A stretch of DNA of 64,000 bases from an uncultured Candidatus Saccharibacteria bacterium (GTDB taxonomy: Bacteria > Patescibacteriota > Saccharimonadia > Saccharimonadales > Saccharimonadaceae): assembly GCA_938036825.1 (NCBI GenBank), contig CALHWD010000006.1, positions 1 through 64,000 on the forward strand, given 5' to 3'. This document shows positions 8,534 to 17,415 of the stretch, piece after piece (position 1 is the first letter of the stretch; every line of letters begins with the position of its first letter). The notes under the pieces were generated by a model. The model saw only the letters and a program-made list of their open reading frames with translations. It was not told where the DNA came from and searched no databases. The position numbers and the translations under genes were made by a program.

Positions 8534-8626
8534 TGGCGGAGGAGGGGAGATTCGAACTCCCGCTGCAGGTCTCCCCACACTAACGATTTAGCAAACCGTC
8601 CCCTTCAGCCACTTGGGTACTCCTCC
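8534..8626 (-). tRNA. tRNA-Ser (anticodon GCT)
   Basis: This is a 93-nt class II tRNA with a long variable arm. The acceptor is GGAGGAG/CTCCTCC, discriminator G, with CCA encoded. The anticodon loop is TTGCTAA, giving GCT, which reads AGC/AGU serine codons. Confidence 0.95.
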
Positions 8627-9003
8627 AGCGTGTCGGATTGTGCACCAACGTGCACTGGCTATTGTAGCATAGGTCAGGCGATTGCGCTAGACATTTGTGA
8701 GATACAATTTTATCCCTACTTCGCCGCAGTGTCGTTAGTCATATATTTCCAGCACTCCCCTTCCCTCCCCTTTATCAAGCAATATAAATAAGTAGACTGC
8801 CAAGCACGTCTCACTAACATACCAATTCCTCATGTTGAGCTTCAAGATATCGTCATAACAGCAAGCTTTCAAGACGTCACTGGCAAAAGAGATGAAGGAA
8901 GCGAGTCACCACAGTATCACAAGCTGAGAAATTTCACCGCTTTCCTCTCGACAAAAAAAACGCCATATCGTATAATTACAAGATAAAAGGAGCTAGGTTT
9001 ATT
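8627..9003. other. Intergenic region upstream of the pilin gene
   Basis: No gene is seen in about 380 bases. Near its right end a TATAAT-like box (CGTATAAT, about 8968-8975) and a Shine-Dalgarno AAAGGAG serve the pilin gene. Confidence 0.5.
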
Positions 9004-9432
9004 ATGCTAAAAAAATGTCTACTATCTATCAGTGCTCTTGCCCTCATCGGGGGTGGGATAATTGCTGCTGCACCGCCCAGCGCTGCAATTGGTGGCGTGT
9101 CAGACGGTGCGAGCCGCTCACGGGGCAAAGACCAGCCAGCCGACCTCTTTGGTGATGCCGGTATCTTCACACGGGTAAGCAACATCATGCTGTTTCTCGT
9201 TGGTGCTATCGCGGTCATTATGATCATCTTCGGTGGTATTCGCTATGTTGTCTCTGGTGGTAATTCATCACAGGTACAAGGTGCAAAGAATACTATCATG
9301 TACGCTCTTGTCGGTGTTGTGGTGGCGCTACTAGCCTATGCGGCGGTGAACTTTGTCATCAACACTATCATCCCTGGTGGTAACATCAACACTACTACCA
9401 ATAGCAGCAACACTGGTGCTTCGACTACCTAG
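9004..9432 (+). CDS. VirB2/TrbC-like pilin
   Basis: This encodes a 142-residue precursor. A signal peptide (residues 1 to ~28, ending near PPSAAIG) precedes a short polar segment. Two long hydrophobic helices follow (about 59-80 and 97-121) separated by the loop GGIRYVVSGGNSSQVQGAKN, the architecture of VirB2/TrbC conjugative pilins and of the small pilin-like proteins common in Patescibacteria. The tail is Asn/Thr/Ser-rich. AAAAGGAG lies about ten nt before the ATG. In the related systems the subunit polymerises into the type IV secretion pilus. The rest of the secretion machine is encoded 17 kb away (26.9-41.1 kb), so the pilin gene is unlinked. It is monocistronic, with a terminator directly after it. 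Confidence 0.8.
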   Translation: MLKKCLLSISALALIGGGIIAAAPPSAAIGGVSDGASRSRGKDQPADLFGDAGIFTRVSNIMLFLVGAIAVIMIIFGGIRYVVSGGNSSQVQGAKNTIMYALVGVVVALLAYAAVNFVINTIIPGGNINTTTNSSNTGASTT

Positions 9433-9468
9433 CCAATAATACTTGGCTCTCTTCTCACACAAACATAT

Positions 9469-9495
9469 GCGCACACTTCGCGGTGTGCGCTTTTT
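9469..9495 (+). terminator. Terminator after the pilin gene
   Basis: The stem GCGCACAC/GTGTGCGC with a 6-nt loop is followed by five T residues at 9491-9495. Confidence 0.9.
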
Positions 9496-9620
9496 CATTA
9501 CCTCTGGTGAGTATGTGCAAGACAGAAGTGCACCAAGCGGCACCCCTCACGTCGCGATGCGTCGTTATTATAATAAAAACCTGCCAGCCCAGAGCTCGCA
9601 GATAAATACGATCAAAAACA

Positions 9621-9708
9621 TGGCGGAGAGAGAGGGATTCGAACCCTCGAAGCCTTGCGGCTTACCGCTTTTCGAGAGCGGCCAGTTCAACCACTCCTGC
9701 ACCTCTCC
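9621..9708 (-). tRNA. tRNA-Ser (anticodon CGA)
   Basis: This is an 88-nt class II tRNA with acceptor GGAGAGG, a long variable arm, anticodon stem CCGCT/AGCGG around loop CTCGAAA (anticodon CGA, reads UCG), discriminator G and an encoded CCA. Confidence 0.95.
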
Positions 9709-9807
9709 ACGTGGTCTGCTCTCATTATAACAGATGTGATGCCGAACGAAAATATCGCGCAGCAGATGTCCTTGAGCTCTTGCCCCACCTTCGCGTATAC
9801 TAAAGTC

Positions 9808-10233
9808 ATGCAGGATTCTATTTTTACCAAGATTATCAAAGGTGAAATACCAAGCCATACGGTGTATGAAGACGAGCACACAATAGCCTTCCTCGATATC
9901 AACCCGCTAAGCGATGGCCACGTGCTGGTCGTACCGAAGCAGCAGATTGATTCGCTGTGGGCGCTCCCAACTGAAGTATATCAACACCTCTGGGAGGTAG
10001 CACAGCGGATTGCCCACGCAATGGAGACAGAGCTCAAGCCTGAGCGAGTCGGCGTGGTAGTGGAAGGCTTTGATGTGCCGCACGCTCACATTCATCTTGT
10101 GCCGCTATATGACCGCGAGGTGCTACAGCTCCATCATGGCTACCCGACTAATACCAGCGACACTCACCTGTCTACCACCGCCCAGCGCCTTGCTGCAGCA
10201 GTACCCAGCAGTGGTGGAGACGCCAGCGCGTGA
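9808..10233 (+). CDS. HIT-family nucleotide hydrolase/transferase
   Basis: This encodes 141 residues. The N-terminus has the HIT-family opening SIFTKIIKGEIPSHTVYED, the middle has HVLVVPKQQ, and the active-site histidine triad HAHIHLVP lies near residue 93. HIT proteins of this branch hydrolyse AMP-linked substrates (AMP-lysine, adenosine phosphoramidate) or dinucleotides; the exact substrate cannot be told. TATACT at 9796-9801 ends six nt before ATG 9808, so the message is probably leaderless and the longer upstream reading frame, which passes through tRNA-Ser, is not used. The TGA stop overlaps the GTG start of rlmH, implying translational coupling. Confidence 0.9.
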   Translation: MQDSIFTKIIKGEIPSHTVYEDEHTIAFLDINPLSDGHVLVVPKQQIDSLWALPTEVYQHLWEVAQRIAHAMETELKPERVGVVVEGFDVPHAHIHLVPLYDREVLQLHHGYPTNTSDTHLSTTAQRLAAAVPSSGGDASA

Positions 10234-10685
10234 TCACCATCATTGCCATTGGCAAGCGGCACGAGCCCTGGCTGGTTGATGGTATTGCACGCTACGAGCA
10301 ACGCATGACTCGCGGCTGGCAGCTGCAGTGGAAGCTCCTCCCTGCCAGCCCGCACAGTGGCGATGCAGCGCGGCGTGAGGAATCGCAGCAGATTCTACGG
10401 GCGCTTTCGCCCCAAGCATATGTTGTACTATTGGATGAGCGCGGCACAATGCTCGACTCGCCTACCCTCTCACGCAGCCTGCATCAGCCAATGGCGCAAG
10501 GCAAATCACTCGTACTTATCATTGGTGGAGCATATGGTGTGACAGAGGCAGTGATGGAGCGCGCCAACCTGGTGTGGTCGCTGTCTCACCTGGTGTTTCC
10601 GCATCAGTTGGTGCGGCTCATCTTGGCCGAGCAACTCTACCGGGCGCAGCAGATTGCCGCCGGACATCCATATCACCATCAATAA
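10230..10685 (+). CDS. rlmH: 23S rRNA (pseudouridine1915-N3)-methyltransferase RlmH
   Basis: This encodes 151 residues, the usual family length. RlmH is a SPOUT-class enzyme that methylates pseudouridine 1915 in helix 69 of 23S rRNA using S-adenosylmethionine. The knotted SAM site is visible as VVLLDERG, LVLIIGGAYGV and a C-terminal FPHQLVRLILAEQLYRAQQI helix ending in the family-typical HPYHH. The start is GTG within a GTGA overlap with the HIT gene. It converges with the next minus-strand gene with no gap. Confidence 0.95.
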   Translation: MITIIAIGKRHEPWLVDGIARYEQRMTRGWQLQWKLLPASPHSGDAARREESQQILRALSPQAYVVLLDERGTMLDSPTLSRSLHQPMAQGKSLVLIIGGAYGVTEAVMERANLVWSLSHLVFPHQLVRLILAEQLYRAQQIAAGHPYHHQ

Positions 10686-11090
10686 CTAACCAACAATCGG
10701 CAAGAACTGATTATCAAAGGCGTGACGCGTTCCCCGCTGCTTATGCGCCAGATATCTATATTCATCATCGCGCGGTGACACGCCTGGCGTGTGGTGTTGC
10801 CCGTGATGCGCCGCCTTATGCCCAAGCGACGTATGATGCGGATGGACGTGTGGATCGGTTATTAGCTTATCGGGCTCTGCCGAGTCTTGTAATCCACGGC
10901 TTCGCAGCACGGCAGGCTCGAGCGTAAGAAGCGCAGTGGTCATCTTATCAAATTGCCCATCGTGCAAGAACACCCCCAGTGCAGTCGCTATGCTAAAGAC
11001 CGCCACAGCCGCCTGCGCGAGAATGGTTTTGTATGAAGTAGTGTGGTGTGTATGTTTCATTTGTGTGTTTTCTGGATGTGTGATTTTCAT
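10686..11090 (-). CDS. Small His-rich membrane-anchored protein, unknown
   Basis: This encodes 134 residues (124 if the second ATG at 11060 is used). One hydrophobic helix lies at about residues 24-43 (TILAQAAVAVFSIATALGVF), so the C-terminal ~90 residues are probably outside the membrane. That part carries a cluster of histidines (HVHPHH, GHKAAHHGQHH) that could bind metal ions; this is inference. There is no recognisable family and no clear Shine-Dalgarno sequence. Its stop codon abuts the stop of rlmH on the other strand. Confidence 0.5.
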   Translation of the reverse strand: MKITHPENTQMKHTHHTTSYKTILAQAAVAVFSIATALGVFLHDGQFDKMTTALLTLEPAVLRSRGLQDSAEPDKLITDPHVHPHHTSLGHKAAHHGQHHTPGVSPRDDEYRYLAHKQRGTRHAFDNQFLPIVG

Positions 11091-11487
11091 TAGTTCTATT
11101 TTTGTTCATATTCATGGTAGCAGGATGTTTCTTTTCTGTCAAGTATGTTTTGTGTCAATGTCGAGATATTCTCTTTTTTGCATGAGCTCTCTTCCCTACT
11201 ATTTCGCTTGATGAGATGTGGAAGCTGCTTGCCATAGCATATTTACGCTTATATAAATCTATGTGGCGAACACTCTAGTCCATCTCGCTCGCCACAAGAC
11301 CTCAGCAAAAACGGGTGCGAATAGCTGTGTGATGGGATAGGATTTTTTAGCTTCAGGCTATTATAGCTCGTTATCACAATAACCTCTTTTTCTTTCTATA
11401 CTTGCGCCTCCCTTTATTGCCAAGTACTCTATGTGTCATTTAGAGCGCAAGCGATTAGGCCAGCATTCTTCATTATCTCTACTCATC
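11091..11487. other. Intergenic region, no gene seen
   Basis: A 7-bp perfect stem GTGGCGA/TCGCCAC (11263-11269 and 11289-11295) and a loose A/T-rich hairpin near 11350-11372 are the only structures seen. There are no credible reading frames. Confidence 0.45.
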
Positions 11488-11520
11488 AAAAAGCTACCAT
11501 CTCATATTGATGGTAGCTTT
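11488..11520 (-). terminator. Terminator of valS
   Basis: The stem AAAGCTACCATC/GATGGTAGCTTT with a 7-nt loop has a T-run on the minus strand, about 40 nt past the valS stop. Confidence 0.85.
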
Positions 11521-11561
11521 CTCTATCAGTGAACCCTCAAATTTTCAGTACTACAGTACTA

Positions 11562-14111
11562 CTATTCTATCACCTGCAATTCCTTCACCAGCCGCTCGAT
11601 CAACGCCTGCCTGCTTGACAGCTGCTGGCGCGATTCTTCCACTAAATAAGCGGGTGCTTGGCTGGTGTAACGTTCGTTTGCTAGGCGTGCCTCCAGCTTG
11701 GCGGCGTCATTGCGTGCTGCAACTAAACGCTTCTCGAGGTTCGTCTGGTGCTCATAGAGTGTCTTGTCGCTTACGTCGAGCCAGGCATCGCGACCACTGG
11801 CGGCCAGGCGTAACCCTCGTGCTACATCAATATGTTCCACCGCCGCTAGGCCAGCCAAACGCCGCACCAGCTCGGTATTATCCGCTACGAGCGCGTCATC
11901 CATATAGAGCAGTGTGTAGCGCTCATTGCCTGGTAATTCACTCGTTACGTAGCGCGCTTCAGTCACGAGTCGCTTGAGCCGGCCAAACTCAGCCGCTTGC
12001 AGCTCATTGTATTTCTCAGCCTGCGGATATTGCGCTGCCGCCAAGAGATCGTTATGCCAGCTCAGGCTTTGCCAAATCGTCTCCGTCACAAACGGTGCAA
12101 ATGGGTGAGCCAAGCGCAGGCACGTATCGAGCACCCACACCAGCATATCAGCGTGCTGCTCCACCTTAGCTGCCTCGATATACCAATCGGCTACATCATC
12201 CCACACTGTGTGGTAAAGTGTCTCTGCCGCCTCGGCAAAACGATACTGCGCTAGCTGCTGCTCCATCACTTCCCCTGCCTTGCTCAGCTGACGGATAATC
12301 CAATGGTCAGCCATCGATTGTGGCGTCGGTACGTGCACGGGCTGCGTATCCCCCACCTGCGCCTCGATGAAGCGAGCAATGTTCCATAATTTATTGCAGA
12401 AATTGCGCGCTGCCACCACCTTGCCAGTATTAAAGGCTTGTGGCTGAGCGGCTGAGCGGCTGGCAATAATCCCCATGCGCAGTGCGTCTGAGCCATACTG
12501 GCTGATTGCCTCCATTGGGTTGATCACATTGCCCTTACTTTTGCTCATCTTCTGCCCATGCTCATCCAGCACCAGCCCATGGAGATACACATGACGAAAC
12601 GGCACCTGCCCTGTGCAGTACAGGCCAAGCATCATCATCCGCGCCACCCAGAAGAAGAGGATATCTCCCGCCGTCTCCATTACTGCGTTGGGGTAGAATT
12701 TCGCCAGCGGCTCATCTTGCAAATAGTCGGTGGTAATGAATGGCCACTGCCCACTGCTAAACCAGGTATCGAGTGTGTCTTCTTCCCGACGGTATGTTGT
12801 GTCATTTACAACTATTTCTTTTTCGTTGACATTTGTGTTGAAGATCCAGTCACTCGGATCGGTCGTGCTCTGGAAGGCTGGGATGGGTATCCCCCACGGG
12901 ATCTGCCGGCTCACGTTCCAGTCTTTGATCTCGCGCAGGTATTTGATGACCACCTCGCCTTTATTGGCGGGAGTGAAGGTCACATCACCGCGCTCAATAG
13001 CAGCAATCGCTGCATCCGCCAAAGGACGCATCGAGATGAACCATTGCTCTTTCACCATCGGCTCAATGACGGTGTCGCACTTGTAGCAATGTCCCACCGA
13101 GTGCTCCAGCTCCTCCTCGCCACGGCGCAGCTCTTCGCGCTCCAGCGCCTCCAGCACCCGTTGGCGTGCCTCCGTCGTGGTGAGACCATCAAATAGTGCG
13201 GGAACATTCGTCATTCGCCCATCAAAACCAATCACCTGCTCCACTGGCAGCCCATGCCGCTGCCCCATCTCAAAATCATTTGGGTCGTGAGCCGGCGTGA
13301 TCTTGACCGCACCAGTACCATATGACGCATCAACATATTCGTCAGCAATAATCGGGATCTCGCGCCCCACCAATGGGAGCAGCGCCTTGGTGCCAATCAA
13401 CTTCTTGTAGCGCTCATCTGCCGGGTTGACAGCGATGGCGGTATCACCCAGTAGCGTCTCGGGCCGCGTCGTAGCAACGATAATTTCACCAATATGATCG
13501 AGTAGCGGATACGCAATACGCCACAGCTTAGACTTCTCCGTCTTGTGCACCACCTCAATGTCGGCAAAGCTGGTCTGGTGTTTGGTACAGTAGTTCACAA
13601 TCCGCTCACCCCGGTAGATCAGCCCATCCTGCCACAGCTTATTGAAGGTACTATAAACCGTCTCCACCACCTTGGGGTCAAGCGTAAAGACCATATCTTC
13701 CCAGTCGGCCCCAACACCAAGAGCGCGCAGCTGGAGCTCCATATCGCCCCGCTTCTGGTCGACAAAGTTCCACACCTGTGTATATAGCTCATCACGAGAG
13801 TAATCGAAGCGTGTCTTGCCCTGCTTCTCGAGCTCGCGCTCATACACCACCCACGTCTCAAAGCCAGCATGGTCTGACCCAGGGATAAACACCGCGTCGT
13901 CACCCTTCATCCGGTGGTAGCGCACCAAGATATCTTGCAAGGCCGAGCCCAGCGCATGCCCGACGTGCAGGTTGCCATTGGCATTGGGCGGCGGCATCAC
14001 GATACTATACGGTGTGCCCTCCCCATTTGGCCGAAACACGCCAGCGCTCTCCCACATAGCGTAGATATTTGGCTCGTATTCGTTAGGGTTGTAGGTCTTG
14101 GCAAGTTTCAT
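11562..14111 (-). CDS. valS: Valyl-tRNA synthetase
   Basis: This 849-residue class I aminoacyl-tRNA synthetase attaches valine to tRNA-Val. The ATP-binding HIGH motif is HVGHA at residues 49-53, and KMSKS is present near residue 521 (DEHGQKMSKSKGN). Between them lies the CP1 editing domain with TTRPETLLGDTA and the GTGAVKITPAHDPNDFE block. An anticodon-binding domain and a C-terminal coiled coil (LEKRLVAARNDAAKLEARLANE) complete the enzyme. A four-Cys zinc ribbon is not obvious (only CYKCDT is seen). A Shine-Dalgarno-like TAAGGAAG precedes the ATG. The gene is monocistronic, with its own terminator. Confidence 0.97.
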   Translation of the reverse strand: MKLAKTYNPNEYEPNIYAMWESAGVFRPNGEGTPYSIVMPPPNANGNLHVGHALGSALQDILVRYHRMKGDDAVFIPGSDHAGFETWVVYERELEKQGKTRFDYSRDELYTQVWNFVDQKRGDMELQLRALGVGADWEDMVFTLDPKVVETVYSTFNKLWQDGLIYRGERIVNYCTKHQTSFADIEVVHKTEKSKLWRIAYPLLDHIGEIIVATTRPETLLGDTAIAVNPADERYKKLIGTKALLPLVGREIPIIADEYVDASYGTGAVKITPAHDPNDFEMGQRHGLPVEQVIGFDGRMTNVPALFDGLTTTEARQRVLEALEREELRRGEEELEHSVGHCYKCDTVIEPMVKEQWFISMRPLADAAIAAIERGDVTFTPANKGEVVIKYLREIKDWNVSRQIPWGIPIPAFQSTTDPSDWIFNTNVNEKEIVVNDTTYRREEDTLDTWFSSGQWPFITTDYLQDEPLAKFYPNAVMETAGDILFFWVARMMMLGLYCTGQVPFRHVYLHGLVLDEHGQKMSKSKGNVINPMEAISQYGSDALRMGIIASRSAAQPQAFNTGKVVAARNFCNKLWNIARFIEAQVGDTQPVHVPTPQSMADHWIIRQLSKAGEVMEQQLAQYRFAEAAETLYHTVWDDVADWYIEAAKVEQHADMLVWVLDTCLRLAHPFAPFVTETIWQSLSWHNDLLAAAQYPQAEKYNELQAAEFGRLKRLVTEARYVTSELPGNERYTLLYMDDALVADNTELVRRLAGLAAVEHIDVARGLRLAASGRDAWLDVSDKTLYEHQTNLEKRLVAARNDAAKLEARLANERYTSQAPAYLVEESRQQLSSRQALIERLVKELQVIE

Positions 14112-14167
14112 GGCGGTGGCTTCCTTACAGATTATTGATACTTTTCACACGAAAACGGCGCGATCGA

Positions 14168-14183
14168 TGCTTCACGTGAAAAT
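14168..14183. promoter_or_regulatory. parS-like ParB-binding site 1
   Basis: TTCACGTGAA at 14171-14180 is the perfect palindromic core of bacterial parS (consensus TGTTTCACGTGAAACA). By my alignment 13 of 16 positions match. Confidence 0.55.
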
Positions 14184-14385
14184 ATGGGTGCAGCATCTGC
14201 CAGGCCAATTTTTTGGTGCAACTTCAGCTACCTAGTATAGCACGTTTGGCGGCTCAATGGCAGAGGTGACAGAGGTTAGTGATGAGGCTAAGACGCAGCT
14301 GATTAAGATGATATGATTTGTTTCTCGCTTTGCAGATTAGTCACTATCGAGCAGTCATTTGTTCTGATAGTTTCCCATTGTGTAG

Positions 14386-14401
14386 TTTTTCACGTGGAAG
14401 G
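14386..14401. promoter_or_regulatory. parS-like ParB-binding site 2 (weaker)
   Basis: TTCACGTGGA at 14389-14398 has one mismatch in the core and about 12 of 16 matches overall. Confidence 0.4.
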
Positions 14402-14682
14402 TGCACCTTGTGACGACCTGCGACTAAAGCAATTACAATTTTACTATCTCATCCAGTAGAACATGAGGAATGGGCAGACTATCAGAAAGCAGCAGAAATC
14501 TCTGCACTGCAAATGTCTGCTCACATACCATCATGCTGCATTCATCAACGCGTTTCACATAATACAAAAGGAAAGTATGAATAATAAATCAGAGATAAAG
14601 ATAAGTTGTGTTTATCATAGTTACAACCAAAATTGAATTATAGTAGGGAAGAGGTAGCCCAATTTTTCATCATACATATCTT

Positions 14683-14698
14683 TATTTCACGTGAATAA
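14683..14698. promoter_or_regulatory. parS-like ParB-binding site 3
   Basis: TTCACGTGAA at 14686-14695 is a perfect core with 13 of 16 positions matching the parS consensus. Confidence 0.55.
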
Positions 14699-14802
14699 TG
14701 CGCAATTTCATCAAGCTCTATAGCCCCACATCATCATATGGATCTCATATCATCATCCATCTGAAGTCACGTCTGTAGAGTAGGGGAGGGGAAAGATAAT
14801 AT

Positions 14803-14830
14803 AAAAAGACGCCCCACTAGAGCGTCTTCT
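14803..14830 (-). terminator. Terminator of the first FemAB gene
   Basis: The stem AAGACGC/GCGTCTT (14806-14812 and 14822-14828) is followed on the minus strand by TTTTTAT. Confidence 0.8.
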
Positions 14831-14851
14831 TCTAAGTGATCTCTTTACCAA

Positions 14852-15805
14852 CTACTTATGCGAGCGGCGATACGATGCTTGGCGCAGACTGCGCATGTGC
14901 TGATATAGCGCTTGGTAGAGGTGATACAGATGGTAGCGCAGTGGGTGGAGAGGTTTTTCCCAGGTGCCGATATAGTCCACTGGCGTACCCCCAAACGACT
15001 TCTTAAAGTGCGTGAAGCCCGCCCAGGGGTGATCCTTCGGCACATCATCTGGCGCAATGCCATAAAAGTCAAAGAATTTGTGCCCGGTATCGTGCGCATA
15101 GAAGAGGGCAAACACCACTAGTGCTGTAGCTGGGCTGAGGTTGCGCTGGGCGGTGTAGGACGCAGCATGGGCATAGGCCATCGTCGTACCATCACTAAAG
15201 AAGATAAGGCTTGCAACCGGTTTGTCCTCCAGCGTGGCATACATCAGGCCAGCTGCCTTGCGCGGGAAGAGCACCTCTGCCATTTGGCGAAAGTAGGCAT
15301 CACTATGAGGCTGCATGCCAGTACGCTTGGCAACATCGTGAATCATATCAAAAAAAATCTCGATATCTGCTGGCTCATAACTGGTATGGAAGCGCACCCC
15401 TGCCTTCTGATTTTTGCGCCAGGTGTAACGCACTGCTTGCTTGGCATTAGCCAGAATGGCATCGTGATCCATCGTCACATCATTAATAATCGTTCGATCT
15501 GGCTGGAGGCTCTTCGCCTTGCGAAAGCCAAGATTTTGCAATTGCTCAAGCCGCGTCGTTCGGGGGTCGACCCGCACAAAATCTGCACCATATTGTCGCC
15601 CAGTAGCAATGATATCCTTGAGCGCCGCTTCCTGAGCTGCATCGTTATCCGCCTCGGGCCCATAGGGTACATACAACCGATGGTTGAGCCGACCATGCTC
15701 AATAATGCCATAATACTGCCACCCTTTGTCTACCCGCCGCACCGTGTGGCGCTGCTGCGCTTGTTGAAAGGCCTCCCATGCCTCAGTCTGTAAAAAATGT
15801 TTCAT
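14852..15805 (-). CDS. FemAB-family aminoacyl-tRNA-dependent peptidoglycan ligase (1)
   Basis: This encodes 317 residues. FemABX enzymes use aminoacyl-tRNA to add the cross-bridge residues to lipid II or its precursors. The double GNAT-like fold is seen as an N-terminal module (FLQTEAWEAFQQAQ, a family-typical opening) and a second module with NLSPATALVVFALFYAHDTGHKFFDFYGIAPDD and the end FKKSFGGTPVDYIGTWE, which is characteristic. ATG 15805 is preferred because TATACT on the minus strand ends six nt before it (leaderless); the longer frame reaching 15874 overlaps the promoter. It is divergent from a second FemAB gene 197 bp away. The amino acid used cannot be predicted. Confidence 0.88.
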   Translation of the reverse strand: MKHFLQTEAWEAFQQAQQRHTVRRVDKGWQYYGIIEHGRLNHRLYVPYGPEADNDAAQEAALKDIIATGRQYGADFVRVDPRTTRLEQLQNLGFRKAKSLQPDRTIINDVTMDHDAILANAKQAVRYTWRKNQKAGVRFHTSYEPADIEIFFDMIHDVAKRTGMQPHSDAYFRQMAEVLFPRKAAGLMYATLEDKPVASLIFFSDGTTMAYAHAASYTAQRNLSPATALVVFALFYAHDTGHKFFDFYGIAPDDVPKDHPWAGFTHFKKSFGGTPVDYIGTWEKPLHPLRYHLYHLYQALYQHMRSLRQASYRRSHK

Positions 15806-16002
15806 AACATTAGTATAGCAACTTTGCGGCGGATTTTCACTGATGATTATTACAAAAACATTCATGAACACCACGACGAAGTGATGAGTCTGATGCAGGG
15901 TGGTGTCTCTCTAAACTCCTTCGTTATAGCCAATCATGTGTCGCTCATTACCATCGCTCTCTTCCTCTCACCACTCAAAAATGCTATACTAGCGCTATTA
16001 TT

Positions 16003-17259
16003 ATGCAGCTCAAACCTATTGATTCATCCACACTCGAGCAATTTACCGCGCAGCATCCGCTAGGGAGCTTCGTCCAGTCGGCCGCCAATGCCAAGCGAGT
16101 GGCACAGCTGGGCTGGCAGCCACATTGTCTGGGGTTGTTTGCTGAGGGTGAGCGCTTGGTGGCTACCGCCGTGTTATATGAGTGGCGCACCTTGGGCTAT
16201 AGCGAGTTTGAATGTTTGCAAGGACCGCTCGTGGACTATCACAACCCAGCAGTGCTCAGTACATTATTGACAGAACTTAAGAAATATGTCAAAGCACACA
16301 AAGGTATTTTACTTCGGATTCAACCGCCACTCATCCTGCGGCAGGGAAGTGACCCTACTCAGCTTCTCGAAGTAACAGGTACAGCCAAGGCGCTGCAACA
16401 ATTAGAAAAGGCAGGCTTTCGCGCTATCCCCCCGCAGCAGACCGACCACAACGCGCGCTACGTGCGCTGGTTCTTTGCCAAAGATCTTTCGCCCTATCAC
16501 GACGACGCAGCACTACTCAAAAGCTTCGATGCCAAGACACGTAGCTGTGTCAAGGCGGCCACTAAGTATGGTGTGGCGGTACGCGAGATTACTGCAGTGG
16601 ACGATCTCGCCCCGTTTGCGAAGTTATTGATTGATACTGGCACGCGGCGTGGCTTCTCAGGACGCAGCGAGGAATTTTATCAGCAATTGTTTCACGCTTT
16701 TCACCGTAAGCAGGCGTGGTTCCTGATTGCCGAGCTCGACCTTGCTGGCTACCAAGCCCGTCTCAGCGGCCAGCAGGATGCACTGCAAGCCAAGCGCGAT
16801 GCGCTAACGACCGAGCCAGACAAGCAAGGGCAGATGAAGGAGCTCGACAACCAGCTCACCGCGGTATCCAAACGCCTGGCAGATTACGAAACGTTGCGCC
16901 AGGCAGCTAGCGGCGACTTCCTGCCGCTGGCCGCCGCCATATTCATGCACACGAGCGATAACGAGGTGGTGTATTTTCTTAGCGGGTCGGACGATCGGCA
17001 CGCCAAGTTCTCTGGCTCGTACGCCTTGCAATATACAGCAATGTGCCGTGCCATCAGCCTTGGCGCTCAGCGCTATAACTTCTACGGCACAAGCGGAAAC
17101 TTCAATGGCTTCCCTGAGCAAGAGGGGGTGTATCACTTCAAGAAAGGCTTTGGTGGTCAGCTGGAGGAACGCGCTGGCTGCTATGAATATATCGCTCGGC
17201 CATTCATACATCAGGTGGTTCGTTTCATGCGTGCGGCGCGAAAGATTATAGCGCGGTAG
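16003..17259 (+). CDS. FemAB-family aminoacyl-tRNA-dependent peptidoglycan ligase (2), with coiled-coil arm
   Basis: This 418-residue protein has the FemA/MurM layout: two acyltransferase modules with, between residues ~245 and 305, an antiparallel coiled coil (LSGQQDALQAKRDAL ... GQMKELDNQLTAVSKRLADYETL) like the tRNA-binding arm of FemA. The first FemAB protein lacks this arm. The end FYGTSGNFNGFPEQEGVYHFKKGFGG is typical. An extended -10 (TGCTATACT at 15982-15990) lies 12 nt before the ATG. Together with the divergent paralogue it suggests a cross-bridge of at least two residues built in two steps, as in FemA/FemB or MurM/MurN pairs (inference). Confidence 0.88.
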   Translation: MQLKPIDSSTLEQFTAQHPLGSFVQSAANAKRVAQLGWQPHCLGLFAEGERLVATAVLYEWRTLGYSEFECLQGPLVDYHNPAVLSTLLTELKKYVKAHKGILLRIQPPLILRQGSDPTQLLEVTGTAKALQQLEKAGFRAIPPQQTDHNARYVRWFFAKDLSPYHDDAALLKSFDAKTRSCVKAATKYGVAVREITAVDDLAPFAKLLIDTGTRRGFSGRSEEFYQQLFHAFHRKQAWFLIAELDLAGYQARLSGQQDALQAKRDALTTEPDKQGQMKELDNQLTAVSKRLADYETLRQAASGDFLPLAAAIFMHTSDNEVVYFLSGSDDRHAKFSGSYALQYTAMCRAISLGAQRYNFYGTSGNFNGFPEQEGVYHFKKGFGGQLEERAGCYEYIARPFIHQVVRFMRAARKIIAR

Positions 17260-17415
17260 AGCACTGCCTTCGTAACAATATCTACACTACTAGGCACCGT
17301 GGTAGATAGCATTCACCTTACGGTAAGATAAAAAATCCGCGACTTGCAGATCTTCAGCTTATTTTTCGTGTCTGTGATATTTGACCTTTGCAATAGTCCA
17401 TGATACTATTTTGCC

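Larger units (their letters stand above)
14112..14802. other. Long gene-free spacer carrying a cluster of three parS-like sites
   Basis: It contains no reading frame of credible composition. It is AT-rich and holds three copies of the parS core TTCACGTGAA (one with a single change) at 14171, 14389 and 14686. It also carries the promoter side of valS. Its length of ~700 bp is unusual for this compact genome. Confidence 0.6.

Noticed and set aside
9655..9807. N-terminal extension of the HIT gene
   Set aside because: It lies within tRNA-Ser and ahead of the TATACT promoter, so it cannot be translated from that mRNA.
4967..11475. Shared word CATTTAGAGCG at about 4968 and 11438 as a possible intergenic repeat
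   Set aside because: Only 11 bases match and the flanks soon diverge; such pairs are expected by chance in 64 kb.
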